Assembly (NCBI GenBank): GCA_023955225.1
Contig: JAGSGJ010000003.1
Span: 10,331-74,330 of the forward strand
Reading direction: 5' to 3'
Length of the DNA stretch: 64,000 bases
DNA from: Sulfurovum sp.
GTDB lineage: Bacteria; Campylobacterota; Campylobacteria; Campylobacterales; Sulfurovaceae
This document shows, piece by piece, positions 52,880 through 60,470 of the stretch. The notes beneath the pieces were generated by a model. That model saw nothing but the letters and a program-made list of their open reading frames with translations, made no database searches and was not told the DNA's origin. The position numbers and the translations under genes are program-made. The stretch's first letter is position 1. Every line of letters starts with the position of its first letter.

Positions 52880-53008
52880 TCATCCGTTAGGTGTCCACTC
52901 TCCACCCTCTTGCCCTGATGGGTTTTTCTGTGCTTCTATCTCAGCTTCATAATCCATGATCTGCTGGCGTACTTCATTACGCCAAAAATCACGTCTATTT
53001 AATGACAT
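52880..53008 (-). CDS. 42-residue protein under FNR-like control
   Basis: MSLNRRDFWRNEVRQQIMDY starts the protein, which continues acidic and ends EGGEWTPNG. AAGGAA precedes the ATG. No membrane segment. 'NRRDFW' recalls a Tat twin-arginine motif but no hydrophobic region follows. Its leader and promoter (53009-53094) are clearly related to those of the porin gene: same ribosome-binding and start context, same -10, same FNR-like box at the same distance. That regulatory conservation is the main evidence that the ORF is real. Function unknown. Confidence 0.6.
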   Translation of the reverse strand: MSLNRRDFWRNEVRQQIMDYEAEIEAQKNPSGQEGGEWTPNG

Positions 53009-53052
53009 CTTTTTTTCCTTATTAGGTAATTAAATAATAAATATACATTTTT

Positions 53053-53094
53053 AGAATAGCAACATTGGAGTTATTAGTGATTGATGTAAGTCAA
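53053..53094 (-). promoter_or_regulatory. FNR-class promoter A (42-aa gene)
   Basis: Box TTGACTTACATCAA at 53081-53094 (consensus TTGAT-N4-ATCAA), -10 TATTCT at 53053-53058. The centre of the box is 32 bp from the centre of the -10, the class II spacing (-41.5) of FNR/CRP activators. Confidence 0.6.
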
Positions 53095-53222
53095 TAACAT
53101 CATAATTTAATGGCTTGTCAGAGGAAATAGCGGAAAGAGAAATTCGGAGTTTCTTTATCTTATATTATCTATCGATGCATAATGCAAAAAATACTCAATG
53201 GAATTGATAATATAGCCATAAG

Positions 53223-53248
53223 GTAGAGGAGAAAAAACTCTCCTCTAC
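53223..53248 (-). terminator. Terminator hairpin of porin gene
   Basis: GTAGAGGAGA-AAAAAC-TCTCCTCTAC, a perfect 10-bp stem 11 bp beyond the porin stop. The following U-run is weak. Confidence 0.65.
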
Positions 53249-53258
53249 GAACAATGAT

Positions 53259-54509
53259 TTAAAATTTATAACTTAACATCGCCCAATATTTTGTCGTATC
53301 ATCTTTGAAGGTATCTGCAGAATAATATGCTGCTTTAAGCATACCGGAAAGCCCTTTGACTGCAGAGATTTTATTGGTATAGAGTGCATCAATTTCCGTA
53401 CCGTAATCTGTACTTCCTTTATCGCTGGAAAAATCATGGTAAATCACTTTTGCCGTACCAAAACTGTTAGTTTTGTACCCTAACATCCCACTCGCATCCA
53501 CTAAACCGTCTTGTGGTGTACCCAAGAACATATCTGCCCACCCATTGTGTGCATGCAGTGTTGCCAGTGGTGTACTGAATGCATCATTCCCATCTTCTCC
53601 TGCACCTAACACTTCATATTTTGCACCCGCTAAAAAACCGCTCATATTAACTGTTGCTTCTAGATTATAGTAGTCTGCATCAGCTGTTCCATTACCAGAT
53701 GTAGGGTCTGTCTGTTTTGCATATTCTGCACGATATGAAAGTTTAGTATCTGTATCAAGTGACAGTGTACCTGTGGCAGCAACACCATAGGTATCATGTA
53801 TGTCTTCTATCATATAACCGTATCCTGTCAACGCTAAGCCATCCATCACTTTATACTTCGCATTAAGTAGCACTGTTTCTGTATCATATCCATTACCGTT
53901 AGCGGAGTCTGCATCAAGAATAGTATTGACATGCCATACATACGCTGCAAGTAAAGAGAGTCCTTCTACAGATTTGTTTGTAAATGAGACAGCATCATAG
54001 GTTTGAGGCATTTGTCTCCAGTTCACTGTACCTACAAAACGCTGATTATCTAAATTCATTCCCTGACGACCTGTTCTAAGAAGAGAATCACTAAAAGCAT
54101 AATCAATATAGGCTTGTGTGATACGTGTCTGACTTGGATCTGCTACTTTATTGTATGCTGTATGACCATTGCTAAAATCGTTGTAATCACCCGATCCTGA
54201 TACATTAATCGCTTCCAAATAGGTAGACAAACCATCAATATTTAATAGATCTGCACTCACACCAAGCATTAAACGATTGGTCAACGCTTTCGCATCTCCT
54301 GTCGTATTATCTGTATCAACAAATTCATATCTTGGACGAATCTCTCCATTTGCTGTTACACTGTTAAAGAATGTGTAGGCTCCTGATGCTGTAGGAGCAA
54401 TGACTGCCTCTTCTACGGGAGCTATATCTCCTCCTGCTAAAACGAGCTGAGATGTTACCACTGAGAGTAACAGGGTTTTGTTTAAAATTTTAAATCTATT
54501 GTATGACAT
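53259..54509 (-). CDS. Outer-membrane porin
   Basis: 416 residues. Signal peptide ~1-25 ('TLLLSVVTSQLVLAGG'), then a beta-barrel-like sequence with alternating polarity ('GEIRPRYEFVDT', 'ITQAYIDYAF', 'TGRQGMNLDNQRFVG') and a C-terminal 'YWAMLSYKF' ending in Phe, as required for BAM recognition. It resembles the OprD/alginate-export type porins common in Campylobacterota. Substrate unknown. Transcribed from an FNR-like class II promoter and next to a Crp/Fnr regulator. Confidence 0.85.
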   Translation of the reverse strand: MSYNRFKILNKTLLLSVVTSQLVLAGGDIAPVEEAVIAPTASGAYTFFNSVTANGEIRPRYEFVDTDNTTGDAKALTNRLMLGVSADLLNIDGLSTYLEAINVSGSGDYNDFSNGHTAYNKVADPSQTRITQAYIDYAFSDSLLRTGRQGMNLDNQRFVGTVNWRQMPQTYDAVSFTNKSVEGLSLLAAYVWHVNTILDADSANGNGYDTETVLLNAKYKVMDGLALTGYGYMIEDIHDTYGVAATGTLSLDTDTKLSYRAEYAKQTDPTSGNGTADADYYNLEATVNMSGFLAGAKYEVLGAGEDGNDAFSTPLATLHAHNGWADMFLGTPQDGLVDASGMLGYKTNSFGTAKVIYHDFSSDKGSTDYGTEIDALYTNKISAVKGLSGMLKAAYYSADTFKDDTTKYWAMLSYKF

Positions 54510-54550
54510 ATTCTTCCTTTAGGTAATTTTGTAATAATAAATGTAGTGCT

Positions 54551-54592
54551 AGAATATCAGTTTTTGAGATTTAGGTGATTGTTGTAGGTCAA
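54551..54592 (-). promoter_or_regulatory. FNR-class promoter B (porin gene)
   Basis: Box TTGACCTACAACAA at 54579-54592, -10 TATTCT at 54551-54556, 32 bp centre-to-centre as in promoter A. The flanking ~90 bp, including the leader, can be aligned with promoter A. Confidence 0.55.
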
Positions 54593-54787
54593 TAACATCA
54601 TCATTTTATAGTTTATGAAAGAAAGTACTGGAAACTGAACTGTTACCACTACTATCAATACTATTTTCTCTTGCATATATTACTAGCATTAATTTTTATT
54701 ATGAAAATAATAACATGCCTAGTTCTATTTTTATACATTAAATTGGTTATTTTTTAATCATTTTATATTATTTCAGACAGATTGTTT

Positions 54788-55438
54788 TTACTTTACCCTG
54801 TTGGTAGTAATAATATCCTGGAGTCTATTTTTATCAAGTACTATTACAACATGCTCTTTGAGCGTAATGATCTCTTCTTTTTTCATTTTTGTTAAGATAC
54901 GAGAGAGTGTTTCAGGGGTGATGTTAAGTATAGAAGCTATTTCATTATTTTTCAAATGTTGAAAAATTTTAGCATTGTTAGAGATCAAATCTGCAATTTT
55001 AGCTTCTGCAGAAAATATTGTCTCTTTATGGAGTAAGTTTTCAAGTAACTTCATTCTTTTAGACATGGCCTTAATGATAGCTAATGAAAAATCTAAATTT
55101 TCTAAACACTTATGGAACTTTTCAAGTGGCAACAGACCTACTGTACCCGCAGAAATAAACCCACATGTTGCAGGAAATGCCACTCTCTCCAAAGCGGGGA
55201 ATAAAGCGATTGATGAAGGTGCAGTCATACCATGCAAGTAGACTTCTTTCCCACTTGGGGTTGTCTTATAAAGTCTTACATTTCCATTCAACAAAATATG
55301 TAGATACTCACTCTTCTCCTCCTCATAAAATACAATGTTGTCTTTACTGTAATGTTTCACATGCATATGAGTCTGCAGTTCAGTTAATTGTCTGTCACTA
55401 AGCCCTGAAAAGAGTGGAATATCTTTGAGTTCAAACAT
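54788..55438 (-). CDS. Crp/Fnr-family transcriptional regulator
   Basis: 216 residues from the ATG at 55438 ('MFELKDIPLFSGLSDRQL'); the extra 16 codons upstream include the operator and -10. N-terminal cyclic-nucleotide-like effector domain, C-terminal winged helix with the recognition helix 'ITPETLSRILTKM' (~175-187). The E..SR pattern matches FNR, which reads TTGAT. It lacks the four-cysteine Fe-S cluster of FNR, so it is nearer Dnr/NssR-type regulators (possible NO or redox sensing, inference). Confidence 0.9.
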   Translation of the reverse strand: MFELKDIPLFSGLSDRQLTELQTHMHVKHYSKDNIVFYEEEKSEYLHILLNGNVRLYKTTPSGKEVYLHGMTAPSSIALFPALERVAFPATCGFISAGTVGLLPLEKFHKCLENLDFSLAIIKAMSKRMKLLENLLHKETIFSAEAKIADLISNNAKIFQHLKNNEIASILNITPETLSRILTKMKKEEIITLKEHVVIVLDKNRLQDIITTNRVK

Positions 55439-55450
55439 ATGTATAATTCC

Positions 55451-55474
55451 TTGATTTAAATCAAGAAAAGTATA
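55451..55474 (-). promoter_or_regulatory. Autoregulatory operator of the Crp/Fnr gene
   Basis: TTGATTTAAATCAA at 55451-55464 is a perfect FNR-type palindrome, overlapping the predicted start of transcription 7-12 bp after a TATACT -10 (55469-55474) and touching the AAGGAA ribosome-binding site. A site over +1 normally represses. Confidence 0.6.
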
Positions 55475-55539
55475 CCATAGGAACATACTATAATACGAAC
55501 TTATTTTAGAGTGTCCGCTATTTAAGAGGCTACAATATA

Positions 55540-56391
55540 TTATTTTCTAGATAGATAACTATATACACCCAATGACACGATGATCAATGCAATACCAAGA
55601 ATCAGATAAAGTGCATGTATCATCTGTGAGTAATCATGTAACGCGATCTTAAACACCACCATTAATGCTTCAATGGAAAGTGCGATGATAATAGCAATCG
55701 AAAACTTCGTTAAAACATTTGCATCTTCATTCTCTTTGCTGTAGTTTTTGAAAAAGACTTCTCTCTCCAAAATGGTCTTGGCAAGGTCAAAAATAGCCAG
55801 TCCCAAGGTCAATGAAACGATAGGTTTAAAGAGTGTATCAAGAGAAAAATTTCTCTCTATAAAGATACTTGAAACATACCCGAACAACGCATAAATGATA
55901 GCAAAAAAAGCAAAGGCCATCAGAGAAAAACCTACTGCCTTATAAAAGAATGTTGTAAATTCGTTAAATGCAGGATTTAACTCCACCAAACCGAGTCTTC
56001 CGAGTAAAGCAGAAAGCCTAAAATCTATAAAGATATATTTATCTTCTTCTTTTTTCATTACTGTAATACAAGTATGTCCCGTTGCAGAACTGATGTAGGG
56101 AGTACTGATGGAAAACTCTTCATCTTTTTGCATCACTTTTGTACTCATGTAGGCTCTATTTTTATCTTTTTCTGATTGATCTGTTTTATTTCTAAAAACA
56201 TTTGCATCGCATTGATTAAACTCTTGATCAGTGACATATATTAATTCCATAGAAGGAAAAGTTTGAAATATCTTTTTATACTTACTTGATGTCTCTGCTA
56301 AAATTGAACCGTTATTTTTCAAAGTTGTAATGATAAACTTTTCAATATCATCCTGATTATCATCATAGACTTTAATAAATTCTTTCATCAT
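55540..56391 (-). CDS. Membrane protein with sensor-like N-terminal domain
   Basis: 283 residues (ATG ATG start; the first is preceded by AAGGAA). Residues ~1-145 are soluble with a Cache/PDC-like stretch ('ISTPYISSATGHTCITVMK'), followed by four hydrophobic helices (~155-180, ~190-205, ~230-250, ~258-278) and a short tail. No HAMP, kinase, GGDEF or methyl-accepting domain follows, so any output is unknown. -10 TATAAT on the minus strand is at 56426-56431. Confidence 0.68.
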   Translation of the reverse strand: MMKEFIKVYDDNQDDIEKFIITTLKNNGSILAETSSKYKKIFQTFPSMELIYVTDQEFNQCDANVFRNKTDQSEKDKNRAYMSTKVMQKDEEFSISTPYISSATGHTCITVMKKEEDKYIFIDFRLSALLGRLGLVELNPAFNEFTTFFYKAVGFSLMAFAFFAIIYALFGYVSSIFIERNFSLDTLFKPIVSLTLGLAIFDLAKTILEREVFFKNYSKENEDANVLTKFSIAIIIALSIEALMVVFKIALHDYSQMIHALYLILGIALIIVSLGVYSYLSRK

Positions 56392-56593
56392 TTTTTCCTT
56401 TACTTTTTTGATGTTGATTGCGAAATTATAACATCAAAACAACCATAAGAAAGATCACTGACTGTATAGTTATTAACCAATATTATACATATGATACACG
56501 TATACATCAGATAACCGACTATTAACAACAATTTAGCTAAAATAATTCATTAATTTTGACTGCCTAATAGGGTACGTCTTGGAGAGAATAACA

Positions 56594-57514
56594 ATGGATA
56601 AAGCAAAATATATTTGGATGGATGGTGAACTTACACCATGGGACGATGCGAAAGTACACGTTCTTACCCATACACTTCATTACGGTAACGGTGCCATAGA
56701 AGGTACAAAAGCCTATAAAACAGTGGATGGCAGATGTGCGATTTTTAAACTAAAAGAACACACTCAAAGACTTCTTAACTCATCAAAAATGACACTGATG
56801 GATGTACCATACACAGTAGAAGAGCTTAATGAAGCACAAGTAAAACTTCTTCAGGAAAATGAACTCTTTGATGGTGCATACATCAGACCGCTTGTTTATC
56901 TTGGTTATGGTGTGATGGGTCTTTACCATAAAGACTGCCCAGTCAATGTATCTATCTCTGCATGGGAATGGGGTGCGTATCTTGGGGAAGAAGGTTTAAG
57001 AAGAGGTATCAGACTTAAGATATCATCTATGACAAGAACACCAAACACATCCGGTATGGGGAAAGCAAAAGCAGTTGCAAACTACCTAAACTCTCAGATG
57101 GCTAAGTTTGAAGCTGTTGAAGCTGGGTATGATGAAGCACTTTTAAGAGATGACCAAGGGTACATTGCTGAAGCATCAGGTGCATGTTTTTTCATGGTAA
57201 GAGACGGTAAACTTATCTCTCCACCATCGGACAACACACTTGAATCTATCACGCAACAAACAGTGATAGATTTAGCTACGGATATGGGTATAGAAGTCGT
57301 AAGAAGACGTATTTCACGTGAAGAGATTTACATCGCTGATGAAGCATTCCTTACTGGAACTGCTGCTGAAGTGACACCCATTAGAGAAGTAGATGCACGT
57401 ATCATCGGTATGGGCTCAAGAGGGCCTATTACAGAAAAGTTACAAACAGCCTATTTTGATGTAGTTGCGGGTAAAAACCCTGCTTATATTCAACATTTAA
57501 CATATATAAATTAA
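56594..57514 (+). CDS. ilvE: Branched-chain-amino-acid aminotransferase
   Basis: 306 residues from the ATG at 56594, preceded by GGAGAG; a TTG at 56579 is unlikely. Class IV aminotransferase: 'YIWMDGELTPWDDAKVHVL', 'KISSMTRTPNTSGMGKAKAVANYLNS' (in parts: KISSMTRTP, GKAKAVANY; PLP lysine) and 'YIAEASGACFFMVRDGKLI'. It transaminates Leu, Ile and Val. Upstream of the SPFH gene, as in Cj0269c-Cj0268c. Confidence 0.94.
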   Translation: MDKAKYIWMDGELTPWDDAKVHVLTHTLHYGNGAIEGTKAYKTVDGRCAIFKLKEHTQRLLNSSKMTLMDVPYTVEELNEAQVKLLQENELFDGAYIRPLVYLGYGVMGLYHKDCPVNVSISAWEWGAYLGEEGLRRGIRLKISSMTRTPNTSGMGKAKAVANYLNSQMAKFEAVEAGYDEALLRDDQGYIAEASGACFFMVRDGKLISPPSDNTLESITQQTVIDLATDMGIEVVRRRISREEIYIADEAFLTGTAAEVTPIREVDARIIGMGSRGPITEKLQTAYFDVVAGKNPAYIQHLTYIN

Positions 57515-57523
57515 GGGAAAACT

Positions 57524-58609
57524 ATGCCAACAGACATGAACGACTATTTTAAAAAGAAAAAACCGAGTAATAATTCAAACAACAACAGTGGTGGTGGAAA
57601 CAACTTTGAAAACCCACTAAACAATATGGGTAAAGGTGCACCATGGATATTTATCATAGTAGCTATAGGATTTGCACTTTTTGTACTCAAACCATTTACT
57701 ATCATCAACTCTGGTGAAGTGGGGATTAAAATCAACACGGGTAAATTTGAACAAAAGCCTCTTAATGCCGGGCTACATTTTTTTATCCCTGTACTTCAAA
57801 AGATCATTCCTGTAAATACGCGTATCAGAATGATTACATACTCTGATGTAAGAACAGGGGAACTGGGTGACGCATACAGAAACCTTGAAGGTGGACTTAA
57901 AAGAAACCCGGCTATCACAGTACTGGATAAAAGAGGACTGACTGTTAATATCGATATTGCAGTACAGTACAGAATGAAAGCAGAAACTGCACCGGCAACC
58001 ATTGAAAAATGGGGTACAAGCTGGGAAGAGAAGATCATCAACTCTAAAGTACGTGAAGTGGTACGTGATGTTGTAGGTCAATATACAGCAGAGAAACTTC
58101 CTGAAATGAGAAATGAAATTGCTGCTGCCATTCAAACCAAAGTAAGACAAAGTGTAGATGCACTTCAAAAGCAGCCTGTTATACTTGAATCTGTTGAACT
58201 GAGAACCATCAACTTACCTATAAAGATCAGAGATCAAATAGAAAGAGTTCAGATAGCTAAACAAGATGTTACCATAGCAGAACAAGAGAAAGAAAAAGCA
58301 AAACAACAAGCGCAAAGAGCCGCAGAAGTAGCACGTGGTGAAGCTCAGAGAAATCGTATTGAAGCACAAGGTGAAGCGGATAAAATTCGTATCGAAGCAG
58401 AAGAGCAAGCTAAAGCGAATACACTGATCTCAAGTTCACTTACACCACAACTCCTTGAGTTAGAGCAGATCAAAACCCAAGGGAAATTTAACGATGCACT
58501 TAGAGTAAACAAAGATGCACAGATCTTCCTTACACCTGGTGGCGCAGTACCAAACATTTGGGTAGATGCAAAAGGCAAACAACAGCAACGTTTGATGGGA
58601 CAACAGTAA
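57524..58609 (+). CDS. SPFH/prohibitin-family membrane protein (HflK-like)
   Basis: 361 residues. Asn/Gly-rich cytoplasmic N-terminus ('NNSNNNSGGGNN'), one transmembrane helix (~44-64), SPFH domain ('NSGEVGIKINTGKFEQKPLN...LHFFIPVLQKI'), then a coiled coil ('QEKEKAKQQAQRAAEVARGE'). HflK is the nearest match, but no HflC follows. Such proteins scaffold the inner membrane and can control FtsH. It follows ilvE by 9 bp. Confidence 0.86.
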   Translation: MPTDMNDYFKKKKPSNNSNNNSGGGNNFENPLNNMGKGAPWIFIIVAIGFALFVLKPFTIINSGEVGIKINTGKFEQKPLNAGLHFFIPVLQKIIPVNTRIRMITYSDVRTGELGDAYRNLEGGLKRNPAITVLDKRGLTVNIDIAVQYRMKAETAPATIEKWGTSWEEKIINSKVREVVRDVVGQYTAEKLPEMRNEIAAAIQTKVRQSVDALQKQPVILESVELRTINLPIKIRDQIERVQIAKQDVTIAEQEKEKAKQQAQRAAEVARGEAQRNRIEAQGEADKIRIEAEEQAKANTLISSSLTPQLLELEQIKTQGKFNDALRVNKDAQIFLTPGGAVPNIWVDAKGKQQQRLMGQQ

Positions 58610-58623
58610 ACACACTATTCATC

Positions 58624-58643
58624 CTCTCGGGTTCTCCCGAGAG
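58624..58643 (+). terminator. Terminator after the SPFH gene
   Basis: CTCTCGGG-ttct-CCCGAGAG, perfect 8-bp stem 14 bp after the stop; the downstream sequence is only partly U-rich. Confidence 0.7.
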
Positions 58644-58694
58644 ATAAACACTTCATTTCATTTTCCTCTTTAAGTTTCCATCATTACTACCTAA

Positions 58695-59417
58695 CTATAT
58701 CGTATCATGCCACTGTACTAAAGTAAGTCTATATCCCTCTTCTACAGGCAATACTTCATGTGAAAAATATGGATTGCTAGGAAAAATAATCATATCCCCT
58801 GCTTCTGCTTTGATCTTGACAGATTCTCCTTCTTTGTTATAAAGATAATTAAACATCAATTCTCCGCCATTAAAATTTTGGGCTCCTTCATGTGCATTAC
58901 TCACATGACTTGTGGCAAAAAGGACTGTAGATAATTTTCTCTGTGGTGCTACTAATCTAAATCCTATCGTTTGTTGATTTTTATCGATGATTTCACTGGA
59001 GTCATCAGCATGCTTAACATAGAAAAATCCTTTTTTGTATTCGAGTACCTGCACATCTGTTGCAAGGGTTAGCGCAATGCCAAAATACGCTTCTATCACA
59101 GGTTTATACTTAATGAATTGTTCGTCATAATAGTTGTTATAGAATGTATCTAACTTATAAATATTAGTTTTTCGATACTCTTCCACAACATCCGCTTGGA
59201 CAATACCCGTAAAAACCTCTTTTTTTACCTTGGCTTTTCTCTTGCTTTCTTCATCCTTTTGAACTAAAGAAACAAGCTTCTCACATGCAGCTGGTGAGAA
59301 AAAGTTTTTAATGATGAGATAGGGATACTCTTTATATTGATTTGGTAAAAGTTTATTGTCTATCTCAATATTTTCAAACAATGAATCACAATAAATATGT
59401 GTACTTATTTGTATCAT
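58695..59417 (-). CDS. 2-oxoglutarate/Fe(II)-dependent oxygenase
   Basis: 240 residues. Jelly-roll motif: iron ligands 'VKHADDSS' (HxD) and the distal histidine in 'PYFSHEVLPV', with the 2OG arginine in 'YRLTLVQW'. Resembles PKHD/prolyl-4-hydroxylase-type enzymes, which hydroxylate proteins or small molecules. Substrate unknown. The start ATG overlaps a 15-residue leader ORF (ATGA). Confidence 0.78.
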   Translation of the reverse strand: MIQISTHIYCDSLFENIEIDNKLLPNQYKEYPYLIIKNFFSPAACEKLVSLVQKDEESKRKAKVKKEVFTGIVQADVVEEYRKTNIYKLDTFYNNYYDEQFIKYKPVIEAYFGIALTLATDVQVLEYKKGFFYVKHADDSSEIIDKNQQTIGFRLVAPQRKLSTVLFATSHVSNAHEGAQNFNGGELMFNYLYNKEGESVKIKAEAGDMIIFPSNPYFSHEVLPVEEGYRLTLVQWHDTI

Positions 59418-59461
59418 TGAATAAGATCATGAAATAGTAAGTGGCAGAAAAGGTAGGTCAT
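59414..59461 (-). CDS. 15-residue leader ORF before the 2OG oxygenase
   Basis: MTYLFCHLLFHDLIQ, with AAGGAG five bases upstream; its TGA stop overlaps the oxygenase ATG (ATGA). The oxygenase start itself has no such site, so its translation probably depends on this ORF. A -10 (TATAAT, 59495-59500) lies upstream. Confidence 0.4.
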   Translation of the reverse strand: MTYLFCHLLFHDLIQ

Positions 59462-59494
59462 AAAAAGCTCCTTGGCTCTCTTGTTGAGAATGAT

Positions 59495-59500
59495 ATTATA
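59495..59500 (-). promoter_or_regulatory. -10 element for the 2OG oxygenase unit
   Basis: TATAAT on the minus strand, 34 bp before the leader ORF ATG. Confidence 0.5.
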
Positions 59501-59601
59501 GTTCAAAAATCAGACATTTATCCTAAAACATTTCTTAATCTACATGGTTAATCATTTTAACCTGTAAAAGTCAAAAAAGCTCCTCTAATGTATAGAATAG
59601 A

Positions 59602-59607
59602 TATAAT
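59602..59607 (+). promoter_or_regulatory. -10 element for hisIE
   Basis: TATAAT in GATATAATGG, 30 bp before the hisIE ATG; GGAG precedes the start. Confidence 0.55.
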
Positions 59608-59636
59608 GGCGTAATTAGATTTATGGAGATTTCCCT

Positions 59637-60302
59637 ATGCAAATAGACTGGAACAAAAACCCCCTCATCCCTGCCATCGCTCAAGACTTTGAGACATCTG
59701 AAGTACTCATGCTTGCCTATATGAATGAAGAAGCGTATAACCTTACCCTCTCTACAGGATATGCACACTACTTCAGTCGAAGCAAACAACGTATCTGGAA
59801 AAAAGGTGAAAGTTCTAATCACACACAAGAGGTAAAAGATGTACTTCTTGACTGTGATGCAGACACAGTGATACTCAAGATAAAACAAAATGGTGTAGCC
59901 TGTCATACAGGACGTAAAAGCTGTTTCTTCACTTCAGTGTTACAAGACAAGATCATATTGGATCAAGAAGTAGATACAGATGCCATTTACGGTGTTGTAG
60001 ATACCTTGTATCACACTATATTAGAACGCAAAAATGCGCCTGCTGAGGCAAAATCATGGACAAAAAAACTACTAGATGACAAAGAACTCATGTTAAGTAA
60101 AATCCGTGAAGAAGCAGACGAGGTATGTGTAGCCATCAACGAAGAGAGTGACGAACAGGTCATCTACGAATCTGCTGATCTTCTCTACCATACATTAGTA
60201 GGTTTAGGATACAGAGAGATCTCTCCAGACAGAATTAAACAAGAACTGGGAAGAAGATTTGGGTTAAGTGGAATCGTTGAAAAAGAAAGCCGTTCTAAAT
60301 AA
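59637..60302 (+). CDS. hisIE: Bifunctional phosphoribosyl-AMP cyclohydrolase / phosphoribosyl-ATP pyrophosphatase
   Basis: 221 residues. HisI half: 'LMLAYMNEEAYNLTLSTGYAHYFSRSKQRIWKKGESS' (in parts: LMLAYMNEEAYNLTL, GYAHYFSRSKQRIWKKGESS), 'DCDADTV' and 'GVACHTGRKSCFF' supply the metal ligands. HisE half: 'KIREEADEVCVAI' and 'ESADLLYHTLVGL'. Steps 2 and 3 of histidine synthesis. Confidence 0.96.
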   Translation: MQIDWNKNPLIPAIAQDFETSEVLMLAYMNEEAYNLTLSTGYAHYFSRSKQRIWKKGESSNHTQEVKDVLLDCDADTVILKIKQNGVACHTGRKSCFFTSVLQDKIILDQEVDTDAIYGVVDTLYHTILERKNAPAEAKSWTKKLLDDKELMLSKIREEADEVCVAINEESDEQVIYESADLLYHTLVGLGYREISPDRIKQELGRRFGLSGIVEKESRSK

Positions 60303-60320
60303 TCACACGTCAGTGTATCT

Positions 60321-60366
60321 GTCATGGCGAACGACCTCGTAAGCGGAGCGATTCGAGAGCCATGAC
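60321..60366. repeat. Intergenic palindromic repeat
   Basis: Outer arms GTCATGGC (60321-60328) and GCCATGAC (60359-60366); nested arms CTCG (60336-60339) and CGAG (60354-60357). It is GC-richer than its surroundings and its layout recalls dispersed GTCATGGCGAnCGA-type elements of many bacterial genomes. Confidence 0.5.
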
Positions 60367-60375
60367 GATTTTTTG

Positions 60376-60400
60376 CTTCGTTTTTTATAAAAAAACGAAG
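60376..60400. terminator. Bidirectional terminator between hisIE and purF
   Basis: CTTCGTTTTTT-ATA-AAAAAACGAAG, a perfect 11-bp stem between two convergent genes. Confidence 0.7.
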
Positions 60401-60470
60401 AGAGAAACAACACCTCAATCAAAATATGAGGCAAGTATATAAACTACACTTCCCTCCCCCTAAAACAGAT

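Noticed and set aside
54690..54760. 18-codon hydrophobic ORF (MKIITCLVLFLYIKLVIF)
   Set aside because: No ribosome-binding site and very AT-rich sequence; most likely chance.
60321..60400. tRNA-like look of GCGGAGCGATTCGAGAGCC
   Set aside because: No acceptor stem, anticodon arm or T-arm of tRNA form; the sequence is explained by nested palindromes.
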